DNA of 64,000 bases from an uncultured Clostridia bacterium (GTDB taxonomy: Bacteria; Bacillota; Clostridia; Christensenellales; UBA1242). The notes under the pieces are model-generated. The model did not search any database, was not told the DNA's origin, and worked only from the letters and a program-made list of their open reading frames with translations. The stretch covers positions 200,256-264,255 of the forward strand of contig CANCYS010000001.1 of the NCBI GenBank assembly GCA_947382485.1, written 5' to 3'. This document shows positions 46,282 to 57,223 of this stretch, piece by piece; positions within the stretch are counted from its first letter, which is position 1; each line of letters starts with the position of its first letter. Both the position numbers and the translations under genes were made by a program.

Positions 46282-46312
46282 AAAAAATAGTAGCAAAACG
46301 CCACTATTTTTT
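46282..46312 (+). terminator. Rho-independent terminator
   Basis: Stem AAAAAATAGT / ACTATTTTTT with an 11-nt loop about 100 bp after the polymerase/ligase gene. Confidence 0.75.
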
Positions 46313-46364
46313 TTATAATCTTTTATTTTATCGCATTTTATGTTTATCTTGCATATTAATAAGT

Positions 46365-46394
46365 TTGACACCTGTTTTTTTCTGGTGTTATAAT
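46365..46394 (+). promoter_or_regulatory. Strong promoter of eno
   Basis: Consensus TTGACA (46365-46370), 18 nt, consensus TATAAT (46389-46394), about 60 nt before the eno ATG. Confidence 0.8.
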
Positions 46395-46450
46395 TTGAGT
46401 GTTGAAAAAATGCAAATTTTTTCATAATATATTTTTATTCAAGGAGTTAA

Positions 46451-47767
<1,317 letters not shown>

Positions 47768-47778
47768 ATTTTAATTAA

Positions 47779-47806
47779 AAAAATCACAGCAATTGCTGTG
47801 ATTTTT
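47779..47806. terminator. Bidirectional Rho-independent terminator
   Basis: Stem AAAAATCACAGC / GCTGTGATTTTT with an AATT loop between eno and the converging P-type ATPase gene. Confidence 0.9.
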
Positions 47807-47823
47807 ATTTTGCATGAAATACT

Positions 47824-50451
47824 TTATTCATCTCTAAATAATTTTTTCATTGCTGGCTTGCAAAGTTCAATAATTAAAAATACTGCAATTTCAATACCAA
47901 GAACTATTGCAAACTGAGCAATTGTTATTTGTGCAAGTCCGAATACACTTCCAATTGGAAGTAAGAATACTGAAAGTTGAATCAAAAGTAGAATCAAAAT
48001 TGTGATGTTCATAAACTTGTTTTTAAACAAACCTTTTTTGAAACTGAAATCTTTTAAGTCTTTACAGTTATATGTGTAAACAAATTCATTAATAACAATT
48101 GAAAGAAGTGTGAGTGTTTGTGCCATTTCATATCCAAGAATTGGCTCAGCTACAAAGAAAATGGCAATTGATGCACCTGCTTCAATTACAGCATAAAGTA
48201 TTGTTGAAGCAATTACAAATGGAGTGAAAACTCTCCTGTTTAAACCGTTCGGTTTTTGATGCATTGCATTTTTATTATTCTTTTCAAACGCCAGTGCAAT
48301 CGACGGAATTGTATCTGCAATGATATCTACATACAAAATGTGCAAAGGTGAAATTAAATCTTTAAGCATAAACATTCCAAGTAAAATCAAAATAATTTCT
48401 GCAAAATTTGAAGTTAAGTTATAAACGATAGTTTTGATAACATTGCTGTAAATTCTTCTACCTTCTTCAACGGCAGTTACGATTGTAGCAAAACTATCAT
48501 CCATCAAAATTATGTCAGCAACATTTTTTGTTACATCGGTTCCTGACTTACCCATACCAACACCAACATGTGCAAGTTTGAGTGCAGGAGCATCGTTGAC
48601 ACCGTCACCAGTCATTGCAACAACTTTTCCAGATGCCTGGAATGCACGAACAATTCTAACTTTATGTTCTGGTGTAACTCTTGCAAAGACTGTATATTTC
48701 TTTACGAAACTGCGAAGTTCATCATCATTAAGTCCATCAATGGCCTTGCCTTCAACAGCATCATCGTCGTCTTTTGCCATACCAATTTCAATTGCAACAG
48801 CAAGTGCTGTGTCAAGGCTGTCACCTGTTATCATGATTGGTCTAATTTTTGCTTTTTTACAAATTTTTACAGCTTCTTTAACCCCATCTTTTGGAGGGTC
48901 AATCAAACCTGCAAGTCCAACTAAAATTAAATCATTTTCATCTTGCTCGGTGTATTCTTTCTTTTTATCAATTTCTTTATAAGCAAAAGCTAAAACCTTG
49001 TATGCCTTTTTACTCATTGCTTTTTCAGTTGATAAAAATTTATTTATAATAAGTTTATTAAGTTTTAAAACTTTTCCATTTTTATAGTATCCAACAGACT
49101 TTGAAAGAAGTGATGACAAACTTCCTTTTGTAAGCATTAATGTTTTATCATCAACTTTGTTGATTGAACTCATCATCTTTCTTGATGAATCGAATGGAAT
49201 TTCTCCATAACTTTCATATTTCTTTCTATAATCGTCTAAACTTAAATTTAAGTTATACAAATATTTGCTAAGTGCCATTTCAACTTGGTCGCCATAAAAT
49301 TCGCCTTTATTGTTTGGGTCAATTTCATTGTCATTACAGCAAGCCATAATCTTTTGCATCATATCAAATTCTGGTCTATTTGTTTTTGTGTCGATATATT
49401 TTTTTTCATTTGTAAATAATTCAACAACTGTCATTTGATTTGTTGTGATTGTTCCTGTTTTATCACTACAAATAATTTGTGTTGCACCAAGTGTTTCAAT
49501 CGCAGCAAGTTGTTTTACAACAGCCTTCTTTTTCGACATTTGTTTAACGCCAATTGTAAGCGTTGCAGTGATTGAAATTGGAAGCACTTCTGGAACAGCA
49601 GCAAGCACCATTGAAATGCAAAGCATAATGATTGCAAGAGCATCTTTTTTCATAATAAGTCCATAACAGAAAGTTACAGCCACTAAAATGCTCGCAATAA
49701 CAGTTATAAAACCACTCACCTTTTTAACTTTTACTTGAAGAGGTGTGAGTGTTTCTTCTGCACTATCAAGATTTCCAGCAATTTTTCCAAGTTCGGTTTC
49801 CATTGCTGTTCTAAAAATAATTGCTTCAATTTTTCCTGAAACTACATTTGTACCAGAAAAAATTACATTAGATTGTTCTTGAATGATTTTGTTTCCTTCC
49901 AAAACCTCGTTGGTCTTTTTTACAGTTAAACTTTCACCAGTCAAGATTGATTCATCAACTTTTGCACTTATTGCTTTTATAATTCTCGCATCTGCAGGAA
50001 CTTTGTCGCCTGCTTGAAGCATGATGATGTCACCTATAACAAGTTTTTTTGCATCAACCATAACCCATTTGCCATCACGTTTTGTCATGGTTTGTGAAGA
50101 TGTCATTGTTTTAAGCGAATCTATGACATTTTCCGATTTAAGTTCTTGGAAAAATCCCATAAACACATTAACCAAAATACAGCTAAATATTACAATTGGC
50201 TCAATTAAACTTTCGTGATTCATAATTGAAAATACAAGTGACACTATGCCAACCAAAATTAGCAAAAGCACCATCATATTTTTGAATTGTCCAAAAAATA
50301 TTGAAAGTGCACTCTTTTTATTTTTTTCTTTAATAGCATTTTCGCCATACTTTGAAAGTCTGTCTTCTGCAACTTTTTGTGTTAATCCCGACTTTGAAGA
50401 TTTTAGTTTTTCAAAAATTTCTGACTCAGATAAATTATAATAATTGTTCAT
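47824..50451 (-). CDS. P-type (P2) cation-transporting ATPase
   Basis: 875 residues from the ATG at 50451, with GGAG upstream. The phosphorylation motif DKTGT lies near residue 330, TGES near 180, MITGDSLDTA and TGDGVNDAPAL in the P/hinge region, and ten transmembrane helices in 2+2+6 order. An N-terminal cation-ATPase domain (SESEIFEKLKSSKSGLT) is present. The M4 motif reads PEVLPI, near the PEGLP of SERCA/PMCA calcium pumps. It most likely exports calcium. It is a single gene. Confidence 0.93.
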   Translation of the reverse strand: MNNYYNLSESEIFEKLKSSKSGLTQKVAEDRLSKYGENAIKEKNKKSALSIFFGQFKNMMVLLLILVGIVSLVFSIMNHESLIEPIVIFSCILVNVFMGFFQELKSENVIDSLKTMTSSQTMTKRDGKWVMVDAKKLVIGDIIMLQAGDKVPADARIIKAISAKVDESILTGESLTVKKTNEVLEGNKIIQEQSNVIFSGTNVVSGKIEAIIFRTAMETELGKIAGNLDSAEETLTPLQVKVKKVSGFITVIASILVAVTFCYGLIMKKDALAIIMLCISMVLAAVPEVLPISITATLTIGVKQMSKKKAVVKQLAAIETLGATQIICSDKTGTITTNQMTVVELFTNEKKYIDTKTNRPEFDMMQKIMACCNDNEIDPNNKGEFYGDQVEMALSKYLYNLNLSLDDYRKKYESYGEIPFDSSRKMMSSINKVDDKTLMLTKGSLSSLLSKSVGYYKNGKVLKLNKLIINKFLSTEKAMSKKAYKVLAFAYKEIDKKKEYTEQDENDLILVGLAGLIDPPKDGVKEAVKICKKAKIRPIMITGDSLDTALAVAIEIGMAKDDDDAVEGKAIDGLNDDELRSFVKKYTVFARVTPEHKVRIVRAFQASGKVVAMTGDGVNDAPALKLAHVGVGMGKSGTDVTKNVADIILMDDSFATIVTAVEEGRRIYSNVIKTIVYNLTSNFAEIILILLGMFMLKDLISPLHILYVDIIADTIPSIALAFEKNNKNAMHQKPNGLNRRVFTPFVIASTILYAVIEAGASIAIFFVAEPILGYEMAQTLTLLSIVINEFVYTYNCKDLKDFSFKKGLFKNKFMNITILILLLIQLSVFLLPIGSVFGLAQITIAQFAIVLGIEIAVFLIIELCKPAMKKLFRDE

Positions 50452-50619
50452 ATTTTCTCCTATGTTATGTAATATAAATATAGCAAATTTAAATTGTCTT
50501 AACAAATATTTTAAGGCAATAATTTAATCAAAATATAATTTCATTATGCTTGAAATTATAAATTGACTTTTATGTAAAAATACTTTACATTTAAATTATA
50601 TTATTGAAAGGAGAAAAAT

Positions 50620-52671
50620 ATGGATAAAAATTTAGAACCATTATTCACGCCATGGAAAATTGGAAATGTTGAAATCAAAAACAGGATTGTATTGTGCCCT
50701 ATGGGTGGAACATCTATCTTTGGTTGGATGGAGCCACATCACTTTGACAAAGACGCTGCTGACTTTTTTATGGAACTTGCTAACAACAATGTTGGACTTA
50801 TCATTCCAGGAATCGCACCACTAAAAAATATGCTTGGAGGAAATTGGCTCTATAAAGCAAAAGGTGCTTTCAAAAAACTCAAAAAATATATGGAAGAATT
50901 TCATAAAACTGGCTCAAAAATGTTCATTCAATTAACTGCTGGATTTGGAAGATCATTTTCAATACCAAACAAAATGGTTCCAATGTTAAAAAATAAAATG
51001 CTTGGTAAATTGATTAAACCAATTTTTGACATTGATTATCTATGTGCTTCTCCAAGCGAACTTCCTTCAAGATGGGCAGAAGATGCAACATGTCGTGCAC
51101 TGACTATAAAAGAAATAAATAAAATTGTTGACGCTTTTGCAAAAACTGCAAAAATGTGCAAAGATGCTGGTGTTGATGGTGTTGAAATTCATGCTGTTCA
51201 TGAAGGATATTTAATTGACCAATTCACAACAGCTTACACTAATCATAGAACAGATGAATATGGCGGAAACTTTGAAAATAGATTCCGTTTTCCAGTTGAA
51301 ATTGTTAAAGCAATCAAATCTGCTTGCGGTGATGATTATCCTGTGTCTCTTAGATATTCTGTTGAAAGCAAAACCAAAGGTTTTTGTGAAGGTGCAATGC
51401 CTGGTGAAAAATATAAAGAGATTGGAAGAACTCTTGAAGAAAGTGAAAAAGCAGCAAAATATTTGCAAGATGCTGGATACGATATGCTTAATGCAGATAA
51501 TGGAACTTATGATGCTTGGTATTGGGCTCACCCACCAATGTATATGCCACAAAACTGCAATCTTGAAAGCGTTTCTCACATCAGAAAATTTGTTGATATT
51601 CCTGTTGTTTGTGCTGGAAGAATGGAACCACTTGTTGCTGCAAAATCAATAAAAAATGGCGAAATTGATGCAATGGGTGTTGCAAGACAATTTTTGGTTG
51701 ACAGCGAATGGGTAACAAAACTTATTGAAGGAAGAACCAACGACATCAAACCTTGCATTTGTTGTCACAATGCCTGCCTCACAATGTCTCATTATAAAGG
51801 TGTTGCAAATGCGTGTGCAATGGAAGATTCTGTTCATATGTCAAGATGTGCACTCAATCCTCAAACCATGGATGGTGGAAAATATGACTACAAACCTGCT
51901 AAAAAACAAAAGAAAATTGCTATTATTGGTGGTGGCGTTGGAGGAATGGAATCTGCTATTGTTTTAACAAAACGTGGACACAAAGTTACTATTTATGAAA
52001 AATCTGACAAACTCGGTGGTGTGTTTATCGCTGCCGCTGCTCCATCATTTAAAGAAAAAGATAAGATGCTTATTGAATGGTATCGCAGACAAATCAAGAT
52101 TTTAAATATTGAAGTTAAATTAAACACAGAAATAACTGACCTTAAAACGCTTGATGCAGATGAAATTATTGTTGCAACAGGAAGCAAAGCAAAAAAACTT
52201 CCAATCACTGGAATTGAAAATTGCATTGAAGCAGTTGAATATTTAAACGGCAAAGAAGTTGGAAAAAATGTAGTTATCATCGGTGGCGGACTTACTGGAT
52301 GTGAAGTTGCTTATGATTTATATTTAAAAGGAAATAAGCCTGTTATTGTTGAAGCAAGAAATGACCTTATGATTTCAAATGGACTATCTCTTGCCAACTC
52401 ATCATATTTAAGAGATTTCTTCAAAACAAACAAAGTTCCTGTTTATCTTGAAAGCAGTGTAAAAGAAATTCAAAAAAATAAAGTTTTAATCACTGAAAAA
52501 TCAGGTGGTGAAAAAGCAATAAAAGCAGATAGTGTTATTCTTTCAGTTGGATATAACCCTGCTCCAATTTCAAAAGGTTCAAAACATGTACATGTCGTTG
52601 GCGACGCATACACTGTTGGAAATTTAAGAACAGTTATTTGGCGTGCTTGGGACATCTGCACAAAGTTATAA
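50620..52671 (+). CDS. OYE-like flavin/Fe-S oxidoreductase (2,4-dienoyl-CoA or 2-enoate reductase family)
   Basis: 683 residues. An FMN-binding TIM barrel covers 1-370 (KNRIVLCPMGG, GVEIHAVHEGYLIDQF). Four cysteines for a [4Fe-4S] cluster follow (CICCHNAC near 378-385 and a later Cys). The C-terminal half has an FAD motif (GGGVGGMESA, near 430) and an NAD(P) motif (GGGLTGCEVA, near 552). This is the layout of dienoyl-CoA reductase, trimethylamine dehydrogenase and bile-acid BaiCD/BaiH. The usual Cys-Asn-Gln variant is here CICCHN. It should reduce activated C=C bonds; the substrate is unknown. GGAG precedes the ATG. Confidence 0.88.
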   Translation: MDKNLEPLFTPWKIGNVEIKNRIVLCPMGGTSIFGWMEPHHFDKDAADFFMELANNNVGLIIPGIAPLKNMLGGNWLYKAKGAFKKLKKYMEEFHKTGSKMFIQLTAGFGRSFSIPNKMVPMLKNKMLGKLIKPIFDIDYLCASPSELPSRWAEDATCRALTIKEINKIVDAFAKTAKMCKDAGVDGVEIHAVHEGYLIDQFTTAYTNHRTDEYGGNFENRFRFPVEIVKAIKSACGDDYPVSLRYSVESKTKGFCEGAMPGEKYKEIGRTLEESEKAAKYLQDAGYDMLNADNGTYDAWYWAHPPMYMPQNCNLESVSHIRKFVDIPVVCAGRMEPLVAAKSIKNGEIDAMGVARQFLVDSEWVTKLIEGRTNDIKPCICCHNACLTMSHYKGVANACAMEDSVHMSRCALNPQTMDGGKYDYKPAKKQKKIAIIGGGVGGMESAIVLTKRGHKVTIYEKSDKLGGVFIAAAAPSFKEKDKMLIEWYRRQIKILNIEVKLNTEITDLKTLDADEIIVATGSKAKKLPITGIENCIEAVEYLNGKEVGKNVVIIGGGLTGCEVAYDLYLKGNKPVIVEARNDLMISNGLSLANSSYLRDFFKTNKVPVYLESSVKEIQKNKVLITEKSGGEKAIKADSVILSVGYNPAPISKGSKHVHVVGDAYTVGNLRTVIWRAWDICTKL

Positions 52672-52685
52672 TAAATTTAAACAAA

Positions 52686-52715
52686 AAAATAAACACCAAT
52701 TTGGTGTTTATTTTT
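52686..52715. terminator. Bidirectional Rho-independent terminator
   Basis: Stem AAAAATAAACACCAA / TTGGTGTTTATTTTT between the OYE-like gene and the converging bPH2 gene. Confidence 0.85.
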
Positions 52716-53303
52716 TTATTTTTTAGATGACTCTTTTTCTTTTTTGAAATCATCAATTTCATTTTTAATTTCTTTATAAGTTTCATATGGCTCTTTTAAA
52801 TGTGCAAATTTAAACATCATAGAATCTCTTGCAACCATTGGGCTTGCCATGCTTCCAAAAACAATTGTTCCTGTGTTTTTGTGAACAAGTTTATCAAGTA
52901 AAGAAACATTAACACTAACTGCACCAATCATGCCCATATCCAAACTTTTGTAATCCACACCAATTATGCCTTTGCGAATTAAAATTCTTTTATTTGTATA
53001 AGAATAAAAAGTATGCTTATATGCCAAATGATAAAACAAAACAATTAATAACATACAAACGACAAAACTACAAGCAAGAGCTATATAAAAAGCATTATTA
53101 TTCAAATATGTTACTGTTTCTCCATTTTCCACAACATCTTTCCCAAGACCAATTCCAAACCCAAATGCAAAAAATAAACAAACCCATACAACTGTAAATA
53201 ATCCTCTTAAAAACATACTCCAAAACATTTTTGCTTTGTTTGGTTTAAAAACTTTTAAAACTTTTTCGTCTTTATCTAAAACTGGTGAAAAAATTTCTTC
53301 CAT
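52716..53303 (-). CDS. bPH2-domain membrane protein (second of a pair)
   Basis: 195 residues: two transmembrane helices (about 28-51 and 72-95), then a bacterial PH domain (NKRILIRKGIIGVDYKSLDMGMIGAVSVNV, then TGTIVFGSM). The C-terminal tail is Lys/Glu-rich. It is clearly a paralogue of the gene 2 bp upstream, sharing FKPNKAKMFWS, YKSLD and FGSMASP. The family is the YdbS/YdbT type, with unknown membrane-associated functions. A duplication is the simplest explanation. GGAGGG precedes its ATG. Confidence 0.85.
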   Translation of the reverse strand: MEEIFSPVLDKDEKVLKVFKPNKAKMFWSMFLRGLFTVVWVCLFFAFGFGIGLGKDVVENGETVTYLNNNAFYIALACSFVVCMLLIVLFYHLAYKHTFYSYTNKRILIRKGIIGVDYKSLDMGMIGAVSVNVSLLDKLVHKNTGTIVFGSMASPMVARDSMMFKFAHLKEPYETYKEIKNEIDDFKKEKESSKK

Positions 53304-53305
53304 AG

Positions 53306-53866
53306 TTATTTGCCCTCCTTTTTATTATCTATAAATTCTTTAATCTCTTTATACACTTCATAAGGATTTTCAATATTTCCAAATGCAAACATAAATGCAC
53401 CAGTTCCAACAGGGCTTGCCATGCTTCCAAAAGTTAAACTACCCGTATTTTTTCTTACCATTTTATCTATTATACCAACATTGACAGTGACTGCTCCAAT
53501 CATATCAATATCTAAACTTTTATAATCTGTTCCAATAATTCCGTGTCTGATGATTATTCTCTTATTACTATACGCATAATATGTTTTTTTGTATTCAAAA
53601 TGATAAAAAACACTAAACAAAATGAGCACTAAAATATATACGGCAACCCAAACTCCAATTACAATATAAAACAAATTACCAACGCCATTTTCTTTAACTA
53701 AATCTGAAATTGTTAATAGAGCAAATATCGCTAAAAACAACCAAATGAACAAAACCACTATCACATAAGACCAAAACATTTTTGCTTTGTTTGGCTTAAA
53801 AACTTTTATGATTTTTTCATCTTTATTCAAAACTGGTTCAAAAACACTTTGCATATTTTCATTCAT
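53306..53866 (-). CDS. bPH2-domain membrane protein (first of a pair)
   Basis: 186 residues with the same plan as its neighbour: acidic N-terminus (VFEPVLNKDEKIIKVFKPNK), two transmembrane helices, and a bPH2 domain (KRIIIRHGIIGTDYKSLD, then TGSLTFGSM). AGGAG precedes the ATG, and a TATAAT lies about 25 nt further up. The two proteins probably form a hetero-oligomer in the membrane. Confidence 0.85.
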   Translation of the reverse strand: MNENMQSVFEPVLNKDEKIIKVFKPNKAKMFWSYVIVVLFIWLFLAIFALLTISDLVKENGVGNLFYIVIGVWVAVYILVLILFSVFYHFEYKKTYYAYSNKRIIIRHGIIGTDYKSLDIDMIGAVTVNVGIIDKMVRKNTGSLTFGSMASPVGTGAFMFAFGNIENPYEVYKEIKEFIDNKKEGK

Positions 53867-53991
53867 AATTTAATCTCCTAAATATATTATATCACAATAA
53901 AATTATAATGTAATTTAAATCAAAATATATTTTTCAAATTATTTATTGATTTAAAAAATATATTAAGTTATAATTTTATTGGTAAATATTA

Positions 53992-54714
53992 ATGAAAAAA
54001 ATTAAATCTACATGGAAATGGTATGAGCATTTAATGCTTGGAATTGGCTGGATAATAATTATTATTGGCTTTATTTTAGGTGCGGAAAAAAACTATTTTT
54101 CTTTAATTGCTTCAATTTATGGAATCTTCACGGTGCTTTGCAATGCAAAAGGCTTGTTCTATGCACCCATTGTTGGAATTGGTTACTGCATTTTATATAT
54201 AATCGTTTCCATTTCACAAAAATTTTGGGGCGAAGTTATAATTTATGCACTTGTTGAATTTCCAATGTGCATTGCATTAATTGTAACTTGGCTTAGAAAC
54301 AGAAACAAAGATGACCGAAGTTTCATCAACATAAACAGAATAAAATGGAAAGAATGTTTAATTCTATTTATTTCTATAATTCCATTAACGTTTGGATTTT
54401 ATTTCTTGCTAAAAGCATTTAATACCAACGAGCTTATAATTAGCACAATTTCACTTATCACTTCACTTATTGCAGAATATTTACTAATTAGAAGAAGCAA
54501 ATTTTACGCAATTGGATATATGGCAAATGATATTGTTTGCATTGTGCTTTGGAGTTTTGCAATTTCTTCGTCAAGTATTGCCCTGCTTCCTACACTGCTG
54601 TATTTTTGTTTCACATTTATAAATGACCTATATGGCTTTATTAATTGGCTGATTTTAGAGCGTAAACAAAAATCTCAAAGCGTCGAGCAAAACAAAGAAA
54701 TTCCGCAAAATTAA
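53992..54714 (+). CDS. PnuC-like transporter
   Basis: 240 residues with seven to eight hydrophobic helices. Pieces typical of PnuC are WYEHLMLGIGW at the start, NAKGLFYAPIVGIGYCILY, and the C-terminal NDLYGFINWLILE, which matches the NDxYG..NW motif. PnuC proteins import nicotinamide riboside or other vitamins by facilitated diffusion. No NAD or thiamin riboswitch is seen in the short upstream region, so the substrate is open. The start has no clear SD; TATAAT lies 17 bp before it. Confidence 0.82.
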   Translation: MKKIKSTWKWYEHLMLGIGWIIIIIGFILGAEKNYFSLIASIYGIFTVLCNAKGLFYAPIVGIGYCILYIIVSISQKFWGEVIIYALVEFPMCIALIVTWLRNRNKDDRSFININRIKWKECLILFISIIPLTFGFYFLLKAFNTNELIISTISLITSLIAEYLLIRRSKFYAIGYMANDIVCIVLWSFAISSSSIALLPTLLYFCFTFINDLYGFINWLILERKQKSQSVEQNKEIPQN

Positions 54715-54729
54715 ATAAATCAAAAATAA

Positions 54730-54755
54730 AAAAACCACCAAATTGGTGGTTTTTT
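54730..54755. terminator. Bidirectional Rho-independent terminator
   Basis: Stem AAAAACCACC / GGTGGTTTTT with an AAATT loop. The hairpin core is the same as that at 61711-61735. Confidence 0.85.
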
Positions 54756-54756
54756 A

Positions 54757-55212
54757 TTAATTTAAATATTTTTTCTTTTCAGAATTTTCATCTAATTCAT
54801 CATTTACTTTTTTAAGTTTACTTTCAATATCATTAATATATTCTTTATATTCTCTAAGTGCAGTTGTGTTAAGTTCATACTCATCAGCCACTATTTTAAG
54901 TTCTTCTATTTTAACATCAATAATGTCTTTTGGAAAATTATCTACATCAGCTTCATCTGGAATTACACTGCACTGACTTAGATAATCATAAATCCCATTC
55001 AATTTATATTCTGTTATTTGATTTATGATTCCGTCAATAATAAGTTTATTCTCTTCTGCAAGTTCTTCAAAAGTTTTACCATCTTGAACCACACAGGTTG
55101 CTGATAAAATTTCAAGTGTAAACAAATCTTTAACATCTTGAAATCTAACAGTTAATTTATCAAATTCCAAGTCTGCTTTTTTTAAATATTCAACGATATC
55201 TCTGCATTTCAT
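54757..55212 (-). CDS. Hypothetical soluble protein
   Basis: 151 residues, acidic and mainly helical, with a coiled-coil-like C-terminus (EYINDIESKLKKVNDELDENSEKKK). No family is recognised. GAGAGG precedes the ATG (start MKCRDIVEYLKKADLEF). It lies about 100 bp after the DUF1893 gene on the same strand without a clear terminator between, so it may be the last gene of the MerR-headed operon. Confidence 0.55.
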   Translation of the reverse strand: MKCRDIVEYLKKADLEFDKLTVRFQDVKDLFTLEILSATCVVQDGKTFEELAEENKLIIDGIINQITEYKLNGIYDYLSQCSVIPDEADVDNFPKDIIDVKIEELKIVADEYELNTTALREYKEYINDIESKLKKVNDELDENSEKKKYLN

Positions 55213-55310
55213 ATTAATTCCTCTCTAATAAAAACCATTATATCATGAAAATAAATTTTGTCAATGTTAACTTATAAAATAGAAAGCCTTTTAATATATT
55301 TTAAATAAAC

Positions 55311-55742
55311 TTAATTATGATTTTTATTCTTTCTAAATTCGATTATTTTTGCCTTTAAAAGTTTATAGCCTTTCTCAAAATCTTCAACATCTTTCACAGT
55401 TTCTTCCATTGGGCAAAGGCCTGTTCCAGCACGATTTATAATTCTTTCTGTAAGTGTGTCAAAAGAAACTTTAATACCATGTTTATTCAAAAACTCAACT
55501 GCTGGCTTGCTTATCACCTTTGAGAAAACTTCAACAATCCCTGCTTTAACAAAAAGCATTGCGGCAGCCTTTCCAACAATTCTATCAGCAACTGAAAACC
55601 CATGCAAATCTAAATTTTCTTCAATATATTCCATCATTGGGGAAATCCCTGTTTTAACTGAAATATATTTTTTATCACCTTTAACCAAAACACAAGTTGC
55701 ATCACCAAGTAGCATTGACTTTGCGATTTCTAAATTATTCAT
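55311..55742 (-). CDS. DUF1893 protein
   Basis: 143 residues matching DUF1893 (TM1506-like): LLGDATCVLVKGDKKY, the GFSVADRIVGKAAAML helix and a C-terminal NRAGTGLCPMEETVKD. The fold is related to deaminases, and the conserved Cys of GTGLCPME is kept. The activity is unknown. Its start overlaps the end of the ECF S-component gene by 8 bases, so it is translationally coupled to it. Confidence 0.85.
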   Translation of the reverse strand: MNNLEIAKSMLLGDATCVLVKGDKKYISVKTGISPMMEYIEENLDLHGFSVADRIVGKAAAMLFVKAGIVEVFSKVISKPAVEFLNKHGIKVSFDTLTERIINRAGTGLCPMEETVKDVEDFEKGYKLLKAKIIEFRKNKNHN

Positions 55743-56319
55743 TTATTTCATCTCTCTTAATTAGTTTTGAAAGTGCAATTATTATAAATGGAACAACAAT
55801 TGCTTGAATTGAAATTCCAACTAGACCCGTTTGAATTTGAGATAATACCACACTTCCAGATATGCCACTTACATTTTGGGAAATGAATGCAAGTGCAACA
55901 AACATCACACGACCAAAAATTTGTGCAAGAAGCACTGCTGGAAATGCCAACCATTTATTTTTTGCAATTTTATTTGAAAACAATCCTGCAATAACTGCAA
56001 AAACTGTAAGTTCAACAATCATGAATGGAAGCCTTGCAAGTGCTGGCATTGGATTAGAAATTATTGATGTTAAAATAAAACTTACAACTGGTGAAGTTAT
56101 GCCCACAGCAAGTCCCCACCAAGTTCCAAGCAAACAACCAGCCAAAAGAACTGGCAAATACATCGGCATCAACATAATGCCCCCAACTGCACCTGCACAA
56201 GCATGAACAATTTGTGGAAGTGCAACTGCAAGAACAACAAGTGCAACTGCAACCATTGTTTTTACTGCAACTTTTATTTGAAACTTAACCTTTCTTTGAA
56301 TTAAAATTGAATCTATCAT
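55735..56319 (-). CDS. ECF-type transporter S-component-like membrane protein
   Basis: 194 residues with six transmembrane helices, small-residue rich (VALVVLAVALPQIVHACAG, PVLLAGCLLGTWWGLAVGITSP, MPALARLPFMIVEL). This resembles ECF S-components, the substrate-binding membrane subunits of vitamin importers; the energising EcfAAT genes are not in the window. Together with the DUF362 and DUF1893 genes it suggests uptake of a cofactor or metal. It ends by overlapping the DUF1893 start. Confidence 0.75.
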   Translation of the reverse strand: MIDSILIQRKVKFQIKVAVKTMVAVALVVLAVALPQIVHACAGAVGGIMLMPMYLPVLLAGCLLGTWWGLAVGITSPVVSFILTSIISNPMPALARLPFMIVELTVFAVIAGLFSNKIAKNKWLAFPAVLLAQIFGRVMFVALAFISQNVSGISGSVVLSQIQTGLVGISIQAIVVPFIIIALSKLIKRDEINE

Positions 56320-56340
56320 AAAAAATCTCCTATTATAAAA

Positions 56341-57213
56341 CTAATCTATATTCACAATTTCATATTCCGTATTTCCGATTCCTAGTTCTTTGGCACATTC
56401 AATTGTATATTCACCATTTCTGCTTGTAACTCTTTTCATGAAATGTTCCTTGCCTTTATCATCAGACTGCAAAACTAAATCAATACAAGCCCTATCAATG
56501 GCAACAGGGTCAGTTGAAGCAAGAATGCCAATATCTTTAATACATGGGTCTTCTGCGACAGCACAACAGTCACAATCAACAGACATGTTCGCCATAACAT
56601 TGATATAAACAATATTTCCTTTAAAATAATCTACAACAGATTTTGCAGAGTCTGCCATTGAAGATAAAAACAATTTTTGTTCAGTTTTAAACATATCTGC
56701 TTCGCCATTGCCAGCACCATGAATGTATGCCTTTCCATAAGAAGATGCACAACCAATTGAAAGTTGTTTAATTGCTCCGCCATAGCCACCCATTGGGTGT
56801 CCTTTAAAATGTGAAAGCACAAGCATTGAATCATAATTCTGAATGTTTTTGCCTAAATAATTCTTCTTAATAGTTTTTCCATAAGGCATATCAAGTTCGA
56901 TGTCTGGTCCTTCGCCATCAAGCAAATCCACATCAAAATATTTTGACCAACCATGAGTTTCTAAAAGTTTTAAATGTTTTTTTGTGGTGTTTCGTTCACC
57001 TGAGTAAGCTGTGTTGCATTCAACAACTGTTCCATTCACATGAGCAATAATTTTTCTAAAAAATTCTGGATGTAAATAATTTTGATTACCTGCTTCTCCT
57101 GAGTGTACTTTTACAGCCACTTTGCCAGTGAGTGTTTTGTTGACTGCATCAAATATTTTTACAAGTGATTCTTCCGACATTTCTTTTGTAAAATAAACTT
57201 TTGATTTTTCCAT
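56341..57213 (-). CDS. DUF362-family protein
   Basis: 290 residues. The family pattern is clear: VAVKVHSGEAGNQNYLHPEFFR, NTAYSGERN, VLSHFKGHPMGGYGGAIKQLSIG, and SVDCDCCAVAEDPC followed by STDPVAIDRACIDL. The DCDCC cluster suggests metal or Fe-S binding, but the ferredoxin-like tail of longer DUF362 proteins is absent. The function is unknown. An SD (AAGGAG) precedes the ATG, which lies 10 bp after the MerR gene. Confidence 0.87.
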   Translation of the reverse strand: MEKSKVYFTKEMSEESLVKIFDAVNKTLTGKVAVKVHSGEAGNQNYLHPEFFRKIIAHVNGTVVECNTAYSGERNTTKKHLKLLETHGWSKYFDVDLLDGEGPDIELDMPYGKTIKKNYLGKNIQNYDSMLVLSHFKGHPMGGYGGAIKQLSIGCASSYGKAYIHGAGNGEADMFKTEQKLFLSSMADSAKSVVDYFKGNIVYINVMANMSVDCDCCAVAEDPCIKDIGILASTDPVAIDRACIDLVLQSDDKGKEHFMKRVTSRNGEYTIECAKELGIGNTEYEIVNID

Positions 57214-57223
57214 AAATTCTCCT

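Noticed and set aside
48512..48982. Open frame of 156 codons opposite the P-type ATPase
   Set aside because: It lies wholly antisense to the well-conserved hydrolase domain and shows no domain or start signal.
53867..53991. NAD-type riboswitch before the PnuC-like gene
   Set aside because: The upstream region is short and AT-only, without the paired GC-containing elements such a riboswitch needs.
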